DNA from: Otis tarda
Lineage: Eukaryota > Chordata > Aves > Otidiformes > Otididae
DNA length: 64,000 nt
NCBI GenBank assembly: GCA_026413225.1
Contig: CM048554.1
Span: 96,265,963 to 96,329,962, forward strand
Direction of reading: 5' to 3'
Within the stretch, counting starts at the first letter, position 1; every line of letters begins with the position of its first letter. The notes under the pieces were generated by a model that saw only the letters and a list, made by a program, of their open reading frames with translations, was not told the origin of the DNA and made no database searches. Made by a program: the position numbers and the translations under genes. Below are positions 13,186-25,332 of this stretch, piece after piece.

Positions 13186-16100
13186 CATGCAAAAATCATG
13201 TGAACATTAACTGACCAAATGCTTTTTCCCTTCTGAGATCCTGCAGTGTGGTGGGCTGCAGTATGCAACAACACTAAGGACTGAATTGATGTTGTTGGCA
13301 GAACTTAGTGTTAAGGGAATTTTTTAACAAAAAAGAATGGTGAAGAGTACTGTTAACTTCAGTAAGAGGCTTGAACTGTTACCAAAAGGAAATACTGTGA
13401 TTGTAAACTATTGTCAATGGCTAGGCATTCTGACAGTGGTGAACAGTAATAAGGCACAGACTTAACATTGATTATTTTTTTTTAAAGTAATTGTATTTAA
13501 AAAAAAAAATTCTACTTTTCTCATGTTTTGTCAATTGGGTTTTTAGTGATCCTGCCACTGAGAAATTGTCTCATTTAAAATAGCATCAACTGATGTTAAG
13601 CTATTAAAGAAGGAGTAATGAGGGTACAAGAAAAGGAGGATAAAATACAATGTTTTATCATTTTGTCTTCCATTCCCACACCTAGCACTCTTCTGTTAAG
13701 CTGAATCCTGATCTTGCAACATCTTTCTTACAAGCCAAATCTTCACATCTCTGTGAAAACTCAGTGAAGTAGATAGACCTTCTATGGAACAGTTTGGTAG
13801 TATTTCCAAATAATCTACAAGAATCTGGTCATAAAGAAATTCAGTTTTTTATGTCTGTAAAATGTTAGTTTATATTTTATTCCAAGACAAAAAGTACATT
13901 CTTATTTACTGAAGTTCACTTTTTGATGCTATTCCATGCAATTTTAAGATATGGAAGAAATTAAAAATTTTTTTTTTTTTCATGGAAAAGTCATGGTCTT
14001 TCTAAAACATGAATGTACTAATTTTACTTTTATTTTTTCAACCTTTATAGAATTGGGTTTTATTCAACCTTGATATTAAATATTATTGCTCATGTCCTAT
14101 CATCTCATTGCTACTGTTGGTACTTTCAAGTCATGCACATAATACTTTATTTTTGATGTTACAGACGCTCCAAGTAACAGATTGAATGATCATAAACAAA
14201 GAATTATGACCCCTTAATATGATCAAACAGCAGGAGGAGAAATTCTCTGAGAAAGAAAGCTTATCAAATATAGATCTGTAACAACTGGTAAGTTAAGAGA
14301 CAGAAAGAACAATAAAACTTAGAAGTAAATTAAGTAACATTCATAATGCACTTTGAAAGTGTGACTAAGCTTCTTTTTAGAAATTTTTCAAATTAGACAT
14401 TTCACATAATTTAGTCCCTTCTCCATTAGATCTCCCACACACTGTCCAGAACTAATCCCCAGAAATACAACCAAAGTAGACACTTGCTCCATGTAAACGG
14501 AAAAATGCAATCCTTCTGCTGTGCCAGCTGACACACAAATGTTACATTTTCTGTCACAAAAACATGTAAATACCATGTTAAAAAAAAAGTTATACTGCAA
14601 TTTTTATTCCCCCAACTTATACTACTATGTTTCCTCAAAAACTGTAAGTTCATAAGAGGAAGAGGAAAACAACAGGAAATCAAAGGTGAAGCAATAGCTA
14701 TCTATTTGCAACTGCAGCAGCTAAGTCACACAAATGACAACTGTTGATATGTAAGCAATCAATTGGTTTCACTTCATTACTGTTTTAGGAAAAAAAAAAA
14801 GTCAGGTGTAAATGAACTAAGTGCTGGTGCTGCTGCATTCAAGGAGGAGTGGAAATTATCAAAATGCTAGTTAAAAAGTATGAGAGGGGGACAACAATAG
14901 TATAATATCTTCCTATCACAAACTACTGGAAAGCATTAAACTCTGACATTGTTTAATAATTCTTTATATCTGTTCCCTCTCCCCCTTATATTTTTCTACT
15001 GGTGTTTAATGAAAAGACAGAAATTTGAGAAAGGAGGAATCGTGCATCAATACTATACTCCTTTTGATGAAGAAAACAATTTAAAATTTGCCATAAGGCC
15101 CTTTAACCCCCATTTTTTTCTTGAGGAAGGCTGCAATTGTCAACCTTGGGACAAAGAGAGACATGGGAAGCGGGAGGATGACCCCAGAGAAAGGAAATAA
15201 GTATGAATGTGTTTTCTGAGATAAACTGTGAAAACTAAACCAATTAACAGTAAACTATTGGCCTCACAAGTATAATGTGTTCCTTTTTGGTAATTTAAAT
15301 ATCTAAACTCCGAAAATATTAACTGTATAAAATACTTTTTGAGTACATTGTATACTATAACTCACTTATATTTATATCAAGCAGACACTGAGAGGAAGGT
15401 CTGGAATATGTAAAGGTAATGTGTATTTTTAATATACATTACAGGTTAAAGCAGTCCCAGCAACGTTCGGACTTCACTGTAGAATTACATTCAGGTAGAT
15501 TAACATCTGAAAACAAGATATTAGTTGAATTTAGTTATATCACTTCTATGAAGAGGAATATTACCTTTGACACCAGTTTCTGAAGAAACTACAGTCAGGC
15601 AAGTTCCTGCTACTGTTAGTAAGATTCTGCCTTGTCATGAGTGTATATCTACAAAGAGCCGTTGACGGCTTGGAGCTTTTACTTCTGACAAGTGGAAAAT
15701 GTGTTATGGATAATTCTCATTCTACTATTTTATTGCAAAGCTATATCACTACTTACACATAAAAATGTTCTCCTCTTAATCACTCTATTTGAAAGCCCTT
15801 GAAATGTAATGGTGATGACTCCTAGCTAGCAAGCTAGATAGGTAGATGTTAATGCAAAGTGAGTCATTACAATTTAGGTATGACCTACTGCCTAACACTT
15901 TCAAATAATTTGGAAGAGTGATATAGGCATGATATACAAATCATATTATGTCTCTAACCAGTTTGAAATAATGCACTCTATTTTCTCAATCATATTAAGG
16001 CAAAGCGTAGTCTGACAATCCGTCTTGCTGACCTTTCTCTTCTTTTGTGGATCAGGCATATGAATTATTTTAGCTTGCAGAAGTAAGCGTATAATCAACA

Positions 16101-16845
16101 CACACACACACACTATCCTATTCTGCAGTAAATATTGACCAGTAAAAAAAGAGTGAAATTACCCACTGAACTTATTTAGACAAAAGTTATCTATTGCTAC
16201 CATCACATTTTTCTCATACTTTATACTCTCAGAAATGAGAGTGAATTTTGTGTCCAGTTATCAGATGATATGTAATAATACAGGAGCACCATATAACATT
16301 GCCCTGTCCATATCACAGCTGGAAAATGTATTGACTTGATCAAATCCAGAAAATATATTAAAAAAAGCACATTGTTGGCAATACAGTGAAATATACACGA
16401 TAATATAAATATAAAACAGCAGGATCAGAACAGTAGTGATTCTCAATCATACATTTCTATGTAAATTGCATTTCTTACTGTAACCTCGTCTATAAATCTC
16501 TAAATTAAAAAAAAAAAAAGAAGGAAAATGGGCAATAATAAGTCTTATCACTGCATTTTAAAAATTAACAAGTTTTATTTGACTATTTATGTCCCTCTTA
16601 ATGTGACAGGGAAAAAAAGGCAAACTTACAATATAATTGCTGACTACTTTAAAAGATCTTTTAGCACACTTCCTCATTGCTTTTTACAGGAACATCTTGT
16701 GACTTCCTTTTACTGACAGCCACACAGTTACCTACTGATTAATAAGTCTCAGAAGAATTATTGAATACCTGATTAAAGGAAGGAGTCTAATTTTTATATT
16801 GATAGAAACTTCTCTTCACAAAATAATATGTTGAACATATTTAAT
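13186..16845. other. AT-rich spacer, nothing recognised
   Basis: 3.7 kb of AT-rich DNA. A short CA dinucleotide run lies near 16100-16113. No repeat family or gene recognised. Confidence 0.5.
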
Positions 16846-17053
16846 TTTTTTTTTACAATGAAGGTGGTGGAACACTGGAACAGGTTGCCCAGAGAGGTGG
16901 TAGGTGCCCTATCCCTGGAAACATTCAAGGCCAGGTTGGACAGGGTTCTGAGGAACCTGATCTAGTTGAAGATGTCCGTGCTTCTTGCAGGGGGGTTGGA
17001 CTAGATGACCTTTAAAAGTCCCTTCCAACCCAAACTATTCTATAATTCTATGA
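16846..17053 (+). mobile_element. CR1 LINE 3' fragment
   Basis: The last ~200 bp of a CR1: the end of ORF2 (homologous to [14 protein letters not shown]...), then TTGGACTAGATGACC and the tail CCATTC-like TATTCTATAATTCTATGA. 5' truncated just after a poly-T stretch. Confidence 0.9.
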
Positions 17054-17257
17054 AAAGCAAAATCTTATGTTTTACTGGAAACTAAAGCTCTACTAATAAT
17101 ATTTTATGATATATTTTCCTTTAATTGTCTAATAATTGAGAAAAAAAAGTGCAAAATATTGTAGAATTTCTATTTAAAATGTATATATTTATTGTTATCA
17201 TGCTGGGATTATGATTGAGATAAGAATAGGCATGAGAAATTTAGGAAATTTTTAAAT

Positions 17258-17497
17258 AGAAGAAAACAGATTCAGACTGGATATAAGGAAACAAATTTTT
17301 ACAATGAGGGTGGTAGAACACTGGCACAGGTTGTGCAGAGAGGTGGTGGATGCCCCATCCCTGGAAACATTCAAGGCCAGGTTGGATGAGGCTCTGAGCA
17401 ACCTGATCTAGTTGGAGATATCCCTGCTTTTTGCAGGGGGGTTGGACTAGATGACCTTTATAGGTCATTTCAACCCAAACCATTCTATGATTCTCTG
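17258..17497 (+). mobile_element. CR1 LINE 3' fragment
   Basis: A second CR1 3' end in the same orientation, 205 bp downstream of the previous one. It covers the last ~65 codons of ORF2 and the 3' UTR ending in CCATTCTATGATTCT. Sequence differences from its neighbour show separate insertions rather than a tandem duplication. Confidence 0.9.
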
Positions 17498-19224
17498 CAT
17501 TGTGCACACATATGGCTGACATCCACTGTCATGTATTTGTGGGGAAGAGTGAATTTTCAAATTAGTGTTGGAAAGAATCCTATATTTCACTATGGGCTTC
17601 ATGGTTATGAATGCTTCACGGAAGGAAGAGACTTTGTCATTTAGATTAAACAGTCTTTCATTTTATGTGCACTTTTTCTAATTCTGGAAATTTACATGAA
17701 AAAAAAAAATCTGCACACACACTCTAATTTGGTGAGAATAACAGTAATAATCAGGTGGTTGAGTAGATGTTTATGAGACAGGAGAAAATGTATGATCATA
17801 TGGCTTCAGTGAACATTTGAACAAAATTCCATTTCTGACAGTGAGACCTTAACGACGTCAAATATTGTTGTCTCAGGCAGGATCCAGAAGCCTACTAAAT
17901 AATAACTGGAAGAAGAGATCAGTACCAATTAGACATTTATACTAAAAGGTTATCCAAATGCACTAATTCACTAAGCATTAATTTAACTGACATCAAAATT
18001 TTGATGCACGTGCTTTTATTTCTCTGGCACAGAAATATAACATACACTTATCTGTGAAACAACTCCTTTGTTGAGACTAGGGTACTTAATTTTCACCTTA
18101 GCACCATTCCAATCCAGATATGAAGGCAAAAAAAAATGTCTAAACTTAACTTGAGTCTCAGTGGACTAAAGCAGATCTGAGATAAATGGGTAAAACACAG
18201 CAATGTGTTTAAATTTTTTTTTTTTATTGAAAGAAGGAAGCTTGAGCTTGGTCTTATCCTTCCGATGGCTTTTGGATAAGTTTCTGATTTAAAAATCTCT
18301 GACTTTTTTTTGTGTGTGATTTGCATCTTTAGGTACTGCTATGGTTGTCTTCGGATGCTGTGTATCTTTGTTCCAAGATGTTTGTGTAAGTTATCATGTT
18401 TATTGATGCTGCAGACATTATTATCCCTCATCTCCCTTCTGAGGAAACAGGGAAGAAATACCAAGCTGTTTCCTCAGTTATTTCATCTGCAGACACCTCA
18501 GTAGTGGATGGCTTTTATTTTGTTGGGCAAGAGTATAAGAGTCAGACTTTCCAAGAGAAATTATTCTCTTTCCATGAGAATTATTTGTTACACACTAAAC
18601 CTGAGCATGAGGAATACAGAATGACAGATTTGTCTCTGTTGTGGTGCATACTTTTTGTTTTTTTTTCTGTTGAGTATTGCCCCAGTATATCCTTTCTGAA
18701 ATTCTAGCTTAATTTTTAATTTTTTTTTCTGCTCGCAAAATTCCTGTCTTTAGCATCTTCTGAAAAGGATTGTATGAATTGCATTGTTTTGACTATTATA
18801 AAGTAAACTGAGGACACTTTTTCTTGGGTTATTTTTCCATTATTTTCCTAAACATAGCGTGCTAAACCAATGTAAATGAATTGAGGGATACAAACCTTTT
18901 ATTCCCATATGAATTTAAAGGGCTCGGCTGAATGCTGCTTCTCCTATGGGCATAACAAACTTTAAAATTTAATCAAGTGTTCTAGCTTTAGAACTGACAC
19001 TGGTAACATAAAAAGGAAGGAAGTGAAATAATTATGGAAGTTTATAATCAATAAACAATGAATAGTAATTATTTATTGGACAGTAAATCAATGAAAGAAA
19101 CTTGTGCCCATTTTCATGTTGTCACAAACACAACAGCTAACTAGGCCTAATCGATACAAAGCTAAATTCTAGACACATAAATGATGGATTTTATGAATAT
19201 TTATATGCTCAATGCATCAAAGTG
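17498..19224. other. AT-rich spacer with an unrecognised open stretch
   Basis: An open frame at 18396-18707 (plus, 103 codons) has balanced amino-acid use in its first 80 codons but no recognised domain and no clear splice donor. I do not call it a gene. Confidence 0.4.
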
Positions 19225-19364
19225 GTACAAACTCTTCTTGAGCAACAGGCCCTGCTGAAGAATTTCTCCTCATCTTTCTTAAAAGTCCCCTTCAGGTAGT
19301 GGAAGACCACTATAAGGTCTCCCCAGAGCCTTCTCTTCTCCAGGCTGAACAGCCCCATGGAGTA
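19225..19364 (-). mobile_element. CR1 LINE internal fragment
   Basis: 140 bp homologous to the ORF2 C-terminal region ([11 protein letters not shown]... followed by the KGTFKKDEEK segment) on the minus strand. Both ends are missing, including the usual octamer tail, which is unusual for CR1 and implies later deletion or decay of the 3' end. Confidence 0.8.
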
Positions 19365-20566
19365 TATGCAGAATCTGTTCCATTTTGGAATTTTGTCAGA
19401 ATAAATTAGTCCAGATAGATTATATATTGTGTAAATTAACAACTAAAGACACGGTTGTGAATAGGCACTTCATGCCATGTAGCCAAAAAAGTCTATATAG
19501 CCTAGTTCTTATGTCCAGTGCAGATCTGAAATGAGACAATTTTTCAAAAGGAGTAAATTATTTACCTATTTGGAAATAGGTAAATTATCCTTTCCTCAAG
19601 TGATTCTGAGCCTGCAGTATCTTTGTGTCTTTTGGGTGCTAGTGTGGATCACTTTTCTCCTGCTTGTCAAAGCTCATGGAAGCTACAGTGTTGTCATTTG
19701 TCAACACCATACTGTAGATAAATTTGAACACATTCTTTACCTTTGTTATTTTAATTCTGAAGTCATATTGTACAAATAAAAGGTAAGTGAACAGAGAGGC
19801 AATCTGAACTACTCAGTGAATAGATGTATTTTTTAATCTCTGAAGTACTTTTATGTTTTTGTGGTTATAACATACACATTAAAAAGTCTGATTAAATCTC
19901 AAAGGAAAAAAAGCACATGAATTAAAGCTGTTCACTGGAATTTACTTTGAGTAATCACCCTACAGTTCAGTAAACATGAATAATTCCCATAGCAACCCCT
20001 ATTGCCATATGGCACCAAAATCTACTCTTGTACCTTAAGGACAAAATCTTACCAGACTGGAAAACAATGTTTAAAAATAACATTTTTGTAATTCTAAATT
20101 TTATCCTAGGTACGATCTGGAAAAAGAAGTGACCTTGCAAAGGAAAAGAGATATTTTCATACTGCATTTTTCATAACTTTCCCCATAGACTTCGGTTAAG
20201 AGAATAATCCCACTGTAGATTCCTGCGTTTTTATATTACGCCTCTTCAAGTGATGGTAAATTTTGACAGTCATAATAAAAACCAAAACACTTAATATCAT
20301 GCAAAGGAATGTATACTGAAGTGTTAAATCTGTCCTACCCGTGGTCTAAATCGTAATATCCATTTTAAGCAAAATTCCCCATTGGAAAAATTAGAAAAAA
20401 AAAAAAACTTTTTACATAAAATTTTATAAAATTAATTGGCCATATTTGTTCAAGGGTATCTACATCCTTGGTATGTACTCACAATGTGGCAGATTCAGTA
20501 ACCCACCAAATCTTCTTGACAGAATTGTAACGGCAAAAAGCAAATTTTACGAAGACAGTCGTGTCA
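19365..20566. other. AT-rich spacer, nothing recognised
   Basis: Contains a small 12-bp-arm hairpin near 19560-19585 (CCTATTTGGAAATAGG core). Nothing else seen. Confidence 0.5.
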
Positions 20567-20655
20567 TCATAGAATCATATAATTTGAGTTGCAAGGGACC
20601 TCAGAAGGTTGATAGTCAAGCCTCCAGCTCAAAGCAAGGTCAGCTCTGAGATCAG
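20567..20655 (-). mobile_element. Old CR1 3' tail fragment
   Basis: Reads CATCATAGAATCATATAAT, then a GGGACCTCAGAAGG motif and AAAGCAAGGTCAGCTCTGAG, the inverted 3' UTR of an older CR1 subfamily than the copy starting 68 bp to the right. Confidence 0.65.
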
Positions 20656-20722
20656 GTCATGTAAAGGAATCTCTGAGGAGTGTAAGGCTAGAGTAGTTGT
20701 TAATACAGAATTGTGTACCTTA

Positions 20723-21734
20723 GAATCATAGAATGGTTAGAGTTGGAAGGGACCTTCAAAGGTCATCTAGTCCAACCCCCCTGCAAGGAGCAGGGACATC
20801 CACAACTACATCAGGTTGCTCAGAGCCTCATCCCACCTGGCCTTGAATGTTTCCAGGGATGGGGCTTCCACCACCTCTCTGGGCAACCTGTTCCAGTGCT
20901 CTACAACCCTCATTGTAAAAAAATTTTTCCTAATATCCAATCTAAATCTACCTCCCTCTATTTTAAAGCCATTACCCCTACTCCTGTCACAACAGGCCCT
21001 ACTGAACAGCCTCTCCCCATCTTTCTTGTAGGCCCCCCTGAGGTACTGGAAGACCGCTATCAGGTCTCCCCGGAGCCTCCTCTTCTCCAGGCTGAACAGC
21101 CCCAATTCTCTCAGCATGTCCTCATAGGAAAGGTGCTCCAGCCCTCTTATCGTCTTTGTGACCCTCCTCTGGACCTTCTCCAACTAGTCCATGTCCTTCT
21201 TATGTTGGGGGCTCCAGAACTGGACACAGTACTCCAGGTGGGGTCTCATCAGGGCAGAGTAGAGGGGGAGAATCACCTCCCTCGACCTGCTGGCCACGCT
21301 CCTCTTGATGCAGCCCAGGATGCGGTTGGCCTTCTGGGCTGCAAGGGCACATTGCCAGCTCATGTTGAGCTTCTCGTCCACCAGCACTCCCAAGTCCTTC
21401 TCCTCAGGGCTGCTCTCAATCCATTCTCTGCCCAGCCTGTATTTGTGCCTGGGATTGCCACGACCCAGGTGCAGGACCTTGCACTTGGCCTGGTTGAACT
21501 TCATGAGGTTGGCACAGGCCCACCTCTCCAGCCTGTCCAGGTCCCTCTGGATGGCATCCCTCCCTTCCAGTGTGTAGACGGCACCACACAACTTGGTGTC
21601 ATCAGCGAACTTGCTGAGGGTGCACTCTATCCCACTGTCCATGTCGCTGACAAAGACGTTGAACAGGGCTGGGCCCAGCATCGACCCCTGAAGGACACCA
21701 CTGGTGACCGGTCTCCACGTGGACATTGAGCCAT
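20723..21734 (-). mobile_element. CR1 LINE, 5'-truncated 1.0-kb copy
   Basis: Minus-strand CR1 running from the tail (TTAGAATCATAGAATGG, the inverse of the octamer end) back into the RT palm. It is 5' truncated within the codons preceding the SGV(P/L)QGS motif. The boundary at 21734 is followed by a short direct/inverted 11-mer cluster (21739-21783). Sequence identity to the young copy at 38-41 kb is high by eye. Confidence 0.93.
20806..21734 (-). pseudogene. CR1 ORF2 fragment (RT palm to C-terminus)
   Basis: The frame keeps the RT catalytic FADDTKL motif and the whole C-terminal region, ending ALSNLM. A CAG-to-TAG change at 21184-21186 (the Q of the KDMDQL motif in other copies) introduces a stop, splitting it into two frames that are otherwise uninterrupted. 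The missing N-terminus (endonuclease and RT fingers) makes it non-functional. A long open frame on the opposite strand (20713-21729) is a composition shadow. Confidence 0.88.
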
Positions 21735-21738
21735 GTAC

Positions 21739-21783
21739 CTTGAGGGTACATGTATCTTGAGGGTACCTTGTCGTACCCTCAAG
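21739..21783. repeat. 11-mer direct and inverted repeat cluster at a CR1 5' end
   Basis: CTTGAGGGTAC occurs at 21739-21749 and 21756-21766, and its reverse complement at 21773-21783, immediately outside the 5' truncation point of the CR1. Confidence 0.85.
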
Positions 21784-23875
21784 ACTAAGCCAAAGAAAAC
21801 TACCCAGGAGGCCTGCTGCCAAAACAAAACAATGGGGTTAAGAGGCAGCCAGCACAAAGTGAAGTAACTCCAAACTAGCAGTAATTGACAATATCCTAAT
21901 TTTCCTGTGATTTTTATTACTATTTTAAGAATATATGCAAATTAATTACTTTCCTCAGGTCTTTGAAAACTTTGCTGAACATATTACACTCAATGTAATA
22001 TACATAAGTTTTTTCCCTCCTATGTGACTGGCTTCCACTCTTGTGTAACAAATTATATAATTCACAACCTAGCCCTTCTAAAGACTCTTAAACAGTGTAA
22101 TACACAACTATGTATCTTTATCCGCTCTGGCTTTTGAGAACTTGAGAGATAAATCTATACGAAAGAATAAAAGAAAAATTATACTAAACAGTAAAAAATA
22201 ATACATACCCACATGTCAAATATAGAATGTGAATTTAGTTGATCAAAGAGAAGATGTGATAGTCTTCTATATTGTTGATCTCACTGAATTGATTGTTCAG
22301 TTGCCTTTTCTTCACAAATTACATCCACAACATACTGATTGCAACTTTTGAATCAACAGTTTTTCATCTGAAAGCCAAGATCACATTGTTTTAATAAGAT
22401 CACTATTACATCCACAAGTCATTGGACTTGTATGTTTTTAAACTTCTTTTAAATTGTGTTTCTTTCCTTGGCTGCTTTACTGTACCACTGGACACACAGT
22501 GAAGAAATGAGACCTTGAAACCTGTGTGCCCATACTTCTACAATAAAGACCTCTCAAACACTGTGCACAGTCTTGCCTTGAAACATGTCTGTAAGGGTAC
22601 TCTCTGTTTATAATTTAGGTCCTCAAAGGTGCATAACAGTTGTGATATATAACACATACAAGCTTAGCGTGACTCTAAAATAAGCTACTTTTTACTTTAG
22701 AAATAGAACAAACTCACAATCATGAAGTAATAAAACCTGAGTTTTGTGTTTATGATTTTTATCATCAACTTGAAATATGCTTTGTCCTCAAGTCATATTC
22801 CTCTGGCACATCCAGCACTCTGAGCTTGCTTTCTAAAGCTTTCAGTCTCTGCTTTAGGTTGACTTACAGCCAAACTGGTTCACTTTCTACAATAAATCTT
22901 ATGGCTAAACTGGTCCTCCTTTCCATAAACACATGCCATTTTACTTCCACTCATCACTGCAAATCAGTACATTTCCTATCAATACTTGACTTCATAGCCT
23001 TCCAAATTTAAGATGTATTCATGGAGAACTGACAAACAAAATCGTTCTTCTAGGACTGAGTAAGTCTATCTTTGTTTTCTAACTCCATATACGTTTAGAA
23101 TTAAGGAACAAATATGTCTCAACAAAGTTGCTTAGCAAAAGGTCAGTTCTATACATTTTGACATCTTTGACATTTTCCAGAATATCATATCAGAGTTTCA
23201 GTCATCACCTAGATGAGAGATCCTAGTTAAGGGCTCCTATTATCATTAACATCAAGAAGAATTCAGAAGTTATATGTAGACAGATACTAAAAAATCAACA
23301 TGGTCTGCCTGAATTGTTCAACTATCTGTAGAAGGAATGATCACAGACATTTGGAAAATTCCCACTTTTTTTTTCTTTTCATATTTTTTCTCCACGTGGA
23401 AATGATAGTATACAGAGCTGAATTTACAAGTGTTCTAATAGTTGTCTAGTGTCAAAGGAAAAAGAACAGAGTATATTATTGGAGTGCAGGAAAATATCAG
23501 AAAACACATCTGGGGAAGTGTCCAGAATTACAGAACACCAACAGTAACAATATAACCCTGAATTTCATACTGTTGGGATAAACACTTCTTTTCAAATAAA
23601 GGACTTTTAATCAAAGCTAGTGCTGCATCCAGTGGCTATTTTCAAAGACAAGAGCCTGGAGATAAATAAACTGTGAGTATTTTTGCAGGTAAGCAAAAAA
23701 AGATGTAGCTATGGTTGTCTGACAGAAAAAAAAAAAAAAGGATAACAGCAGCAGTTATTGTTACAATAACTTTGATTTGTAGGAGACTTCGGTTCTATTA
23801 GGGAACTTTTGCCTTAAATAAGAGTCACTCTTCCATAAAATAAAGGTGAAAAATCTGTGCTATTTTATTCATGTG
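21784..23875. other. AT-rich spacer, nothing recognised
   Basis: 2.1 kb without recognised repeats or genes. Confidence 0.5.
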
Positions 23876-25250
23876 CTTCATCATCTATCAGCAGTCCTAG
23901 TTAACAGGGGAGGTCCCAGGTGACTGGAGGGTTGCCAGTGTGACACACATCTACAAGAAGGGCCACAAGGGAGATGCGGGGAACTACAGGCCTGTCAGCC
24001 TGAGCTTGGTGCCAGCAAAGATTATGGAGCGGCTTATCTTGAGTGCACTCACCTGGCATATGCAGGACAACCAGGGGATCAGGTCCAGCCAGCATGGCTT
24101 AATGAAGGGCAAGTGCTGCTTGACCGACCTGATCTCCTTCTACAACCAGGTGAACTGCCTAGTGGATGACAGAAAGGCTGTGGATGTTATCTACATGGAC
24201 TTTAGCAAAGCCTTTGATACTGTCTCTCACAGCATTGTCCTAGAAAAGCTGGTGGGTCATGGCTCATGGCAATGGGTTAAAAAGTGGCTTGATGGCCAAG
24301 TCCAGAGAGTTGTGGTGAATGGACTTAGAACTAGGTGGCAACCGATCACAAGTGGTGTTCCCCAGGGCTCAGTTTTGGGGTCAGTCTTGTTTAACATTTT
24401 AATCAATCATCTGAATGAGGGCATTGAGTGCAACTTACCCTCAGTAAGTTTGCAGATTACACCAAATTGGGCAGGAATGTCGATCTGCTTGATGGTAGGA
24501 GGGCTCTGCAGAGGGATCTGGACAGGCTGGACCAATGGGCCGAGGTGAATTGCCTGAGGTTCAACAAGGCCAAGTGCTGGGTTCTACACTTCAGTCACGA
24601 CAACCCCAAGTAACACTACAGGCTTGGGGAAGAGTGACTGGAAAGCTGCCTGGCAGAAAGGGACCTGGGGCTGCTGGTTGACAGGTGGCTGAACATGAGC
24701 CAGCAGTGTGCCCAGGTGGCCAAGAAGGCAAATAGCATCCTGGCTTTTATCAGGAATAGTATGACCAGCAGGAGTAGAGAAGTGGTTGTGCCCCTGTACT
24801 CAGCACTAGCGAGGCTGCACCTCGAGTATTGTTTTCAGTTTTGAGCCCCTCACTACAAGAAAGACACTAAGGTGCTGGAGTGTGTCCAAAGAAGAGCAAC
24901 AAAGCTGGTGAATGGTCTAGAGCACAAGTCTTATGAGGAGTCTTATGAAGGAACTGGGGTTGTTTAATCTAGAGAAAAGGAGGCTCAGGGGAGACATTGC
25001 TCTCTACAACTACCTGAAAGGAGGTCATAATGAGGTGGGTGTTGGTCTCTTCTCCCAAGTAACTAGTGATAGAACAAGAAGAAATGGCCTGAAGTTGCAG
25101 CAGGGGAGGTTTAGATTGGATATTAGGAAAGATTTCTTTATTGAAAGAGTGGTCAGGCACTGGAACAGGCTGCTCAGGGAAGTTGTGGCATCACCATCCC
25201 TGGAGGTGTTCAAAGAACATGTAGACATGGCATTTCATGACATCGTTTAG
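23876..25250 (+). pseudogene. CR1 ORF2 fragment, frameshifted reverse transcriptase
   Basis: The RT frame 23940-24548 contains [32 protein letters not shown] (Tyr at codon 85 of that frame) and [11 protein letters not shown] 5-bp insertion near 24433-24437 shifts the frame just before the catalytic motif, which in the next frame reads FADYTKL: the second catalytic Asp is Tyr. Further stops occur near 24611 and 24840. The C-terminal domain resumes at 24933-25250, ending AFHDIV. Clearly inactive. Confidence 0.9.
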
Positions 25251-25332
25251 TGGACATAGTGGTGTTGTGTTGATGGTTGGACTTGAGGATCTTAGAGATC
25301 TTTTCCAGCCTTAAAGATTCTATGATTCTTTT
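23876..25332 (+). mobile_element. CR1 LINE, 5'-truncated, second subfamily
   Basis: A 1.46-kb plus-strand CR1 of the same subfamily as the copy at 45.1 kb. It uses [11 protein letters not shown], where the 38-kb copy has [11 protein letters not shown]. It starts in the RT region (CATCATCTATCAGC) and ends CTTAAAGATTCTATGATTCT. It is more decayed than the 45-kb copy. Confidence 0.93.

Noticed and set aside
18396..18707. 103-codon plus-strand frame as a host exon
   Set aside because: There is a weak acceptor, no plausible donor, and the frame ends in T-rich sequence. No family recognised.
20713..21729. A 338-codon plus-strand open frame over the CR1 at 20.7-21.7 kb
   Set aside because: It is antisense to CR1 ORF2. 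Comparable antisense frames recur over the other CR1 copies (40223-40756, 45649-46230, 62933-63469), as expected from codon composition of the sense gene.
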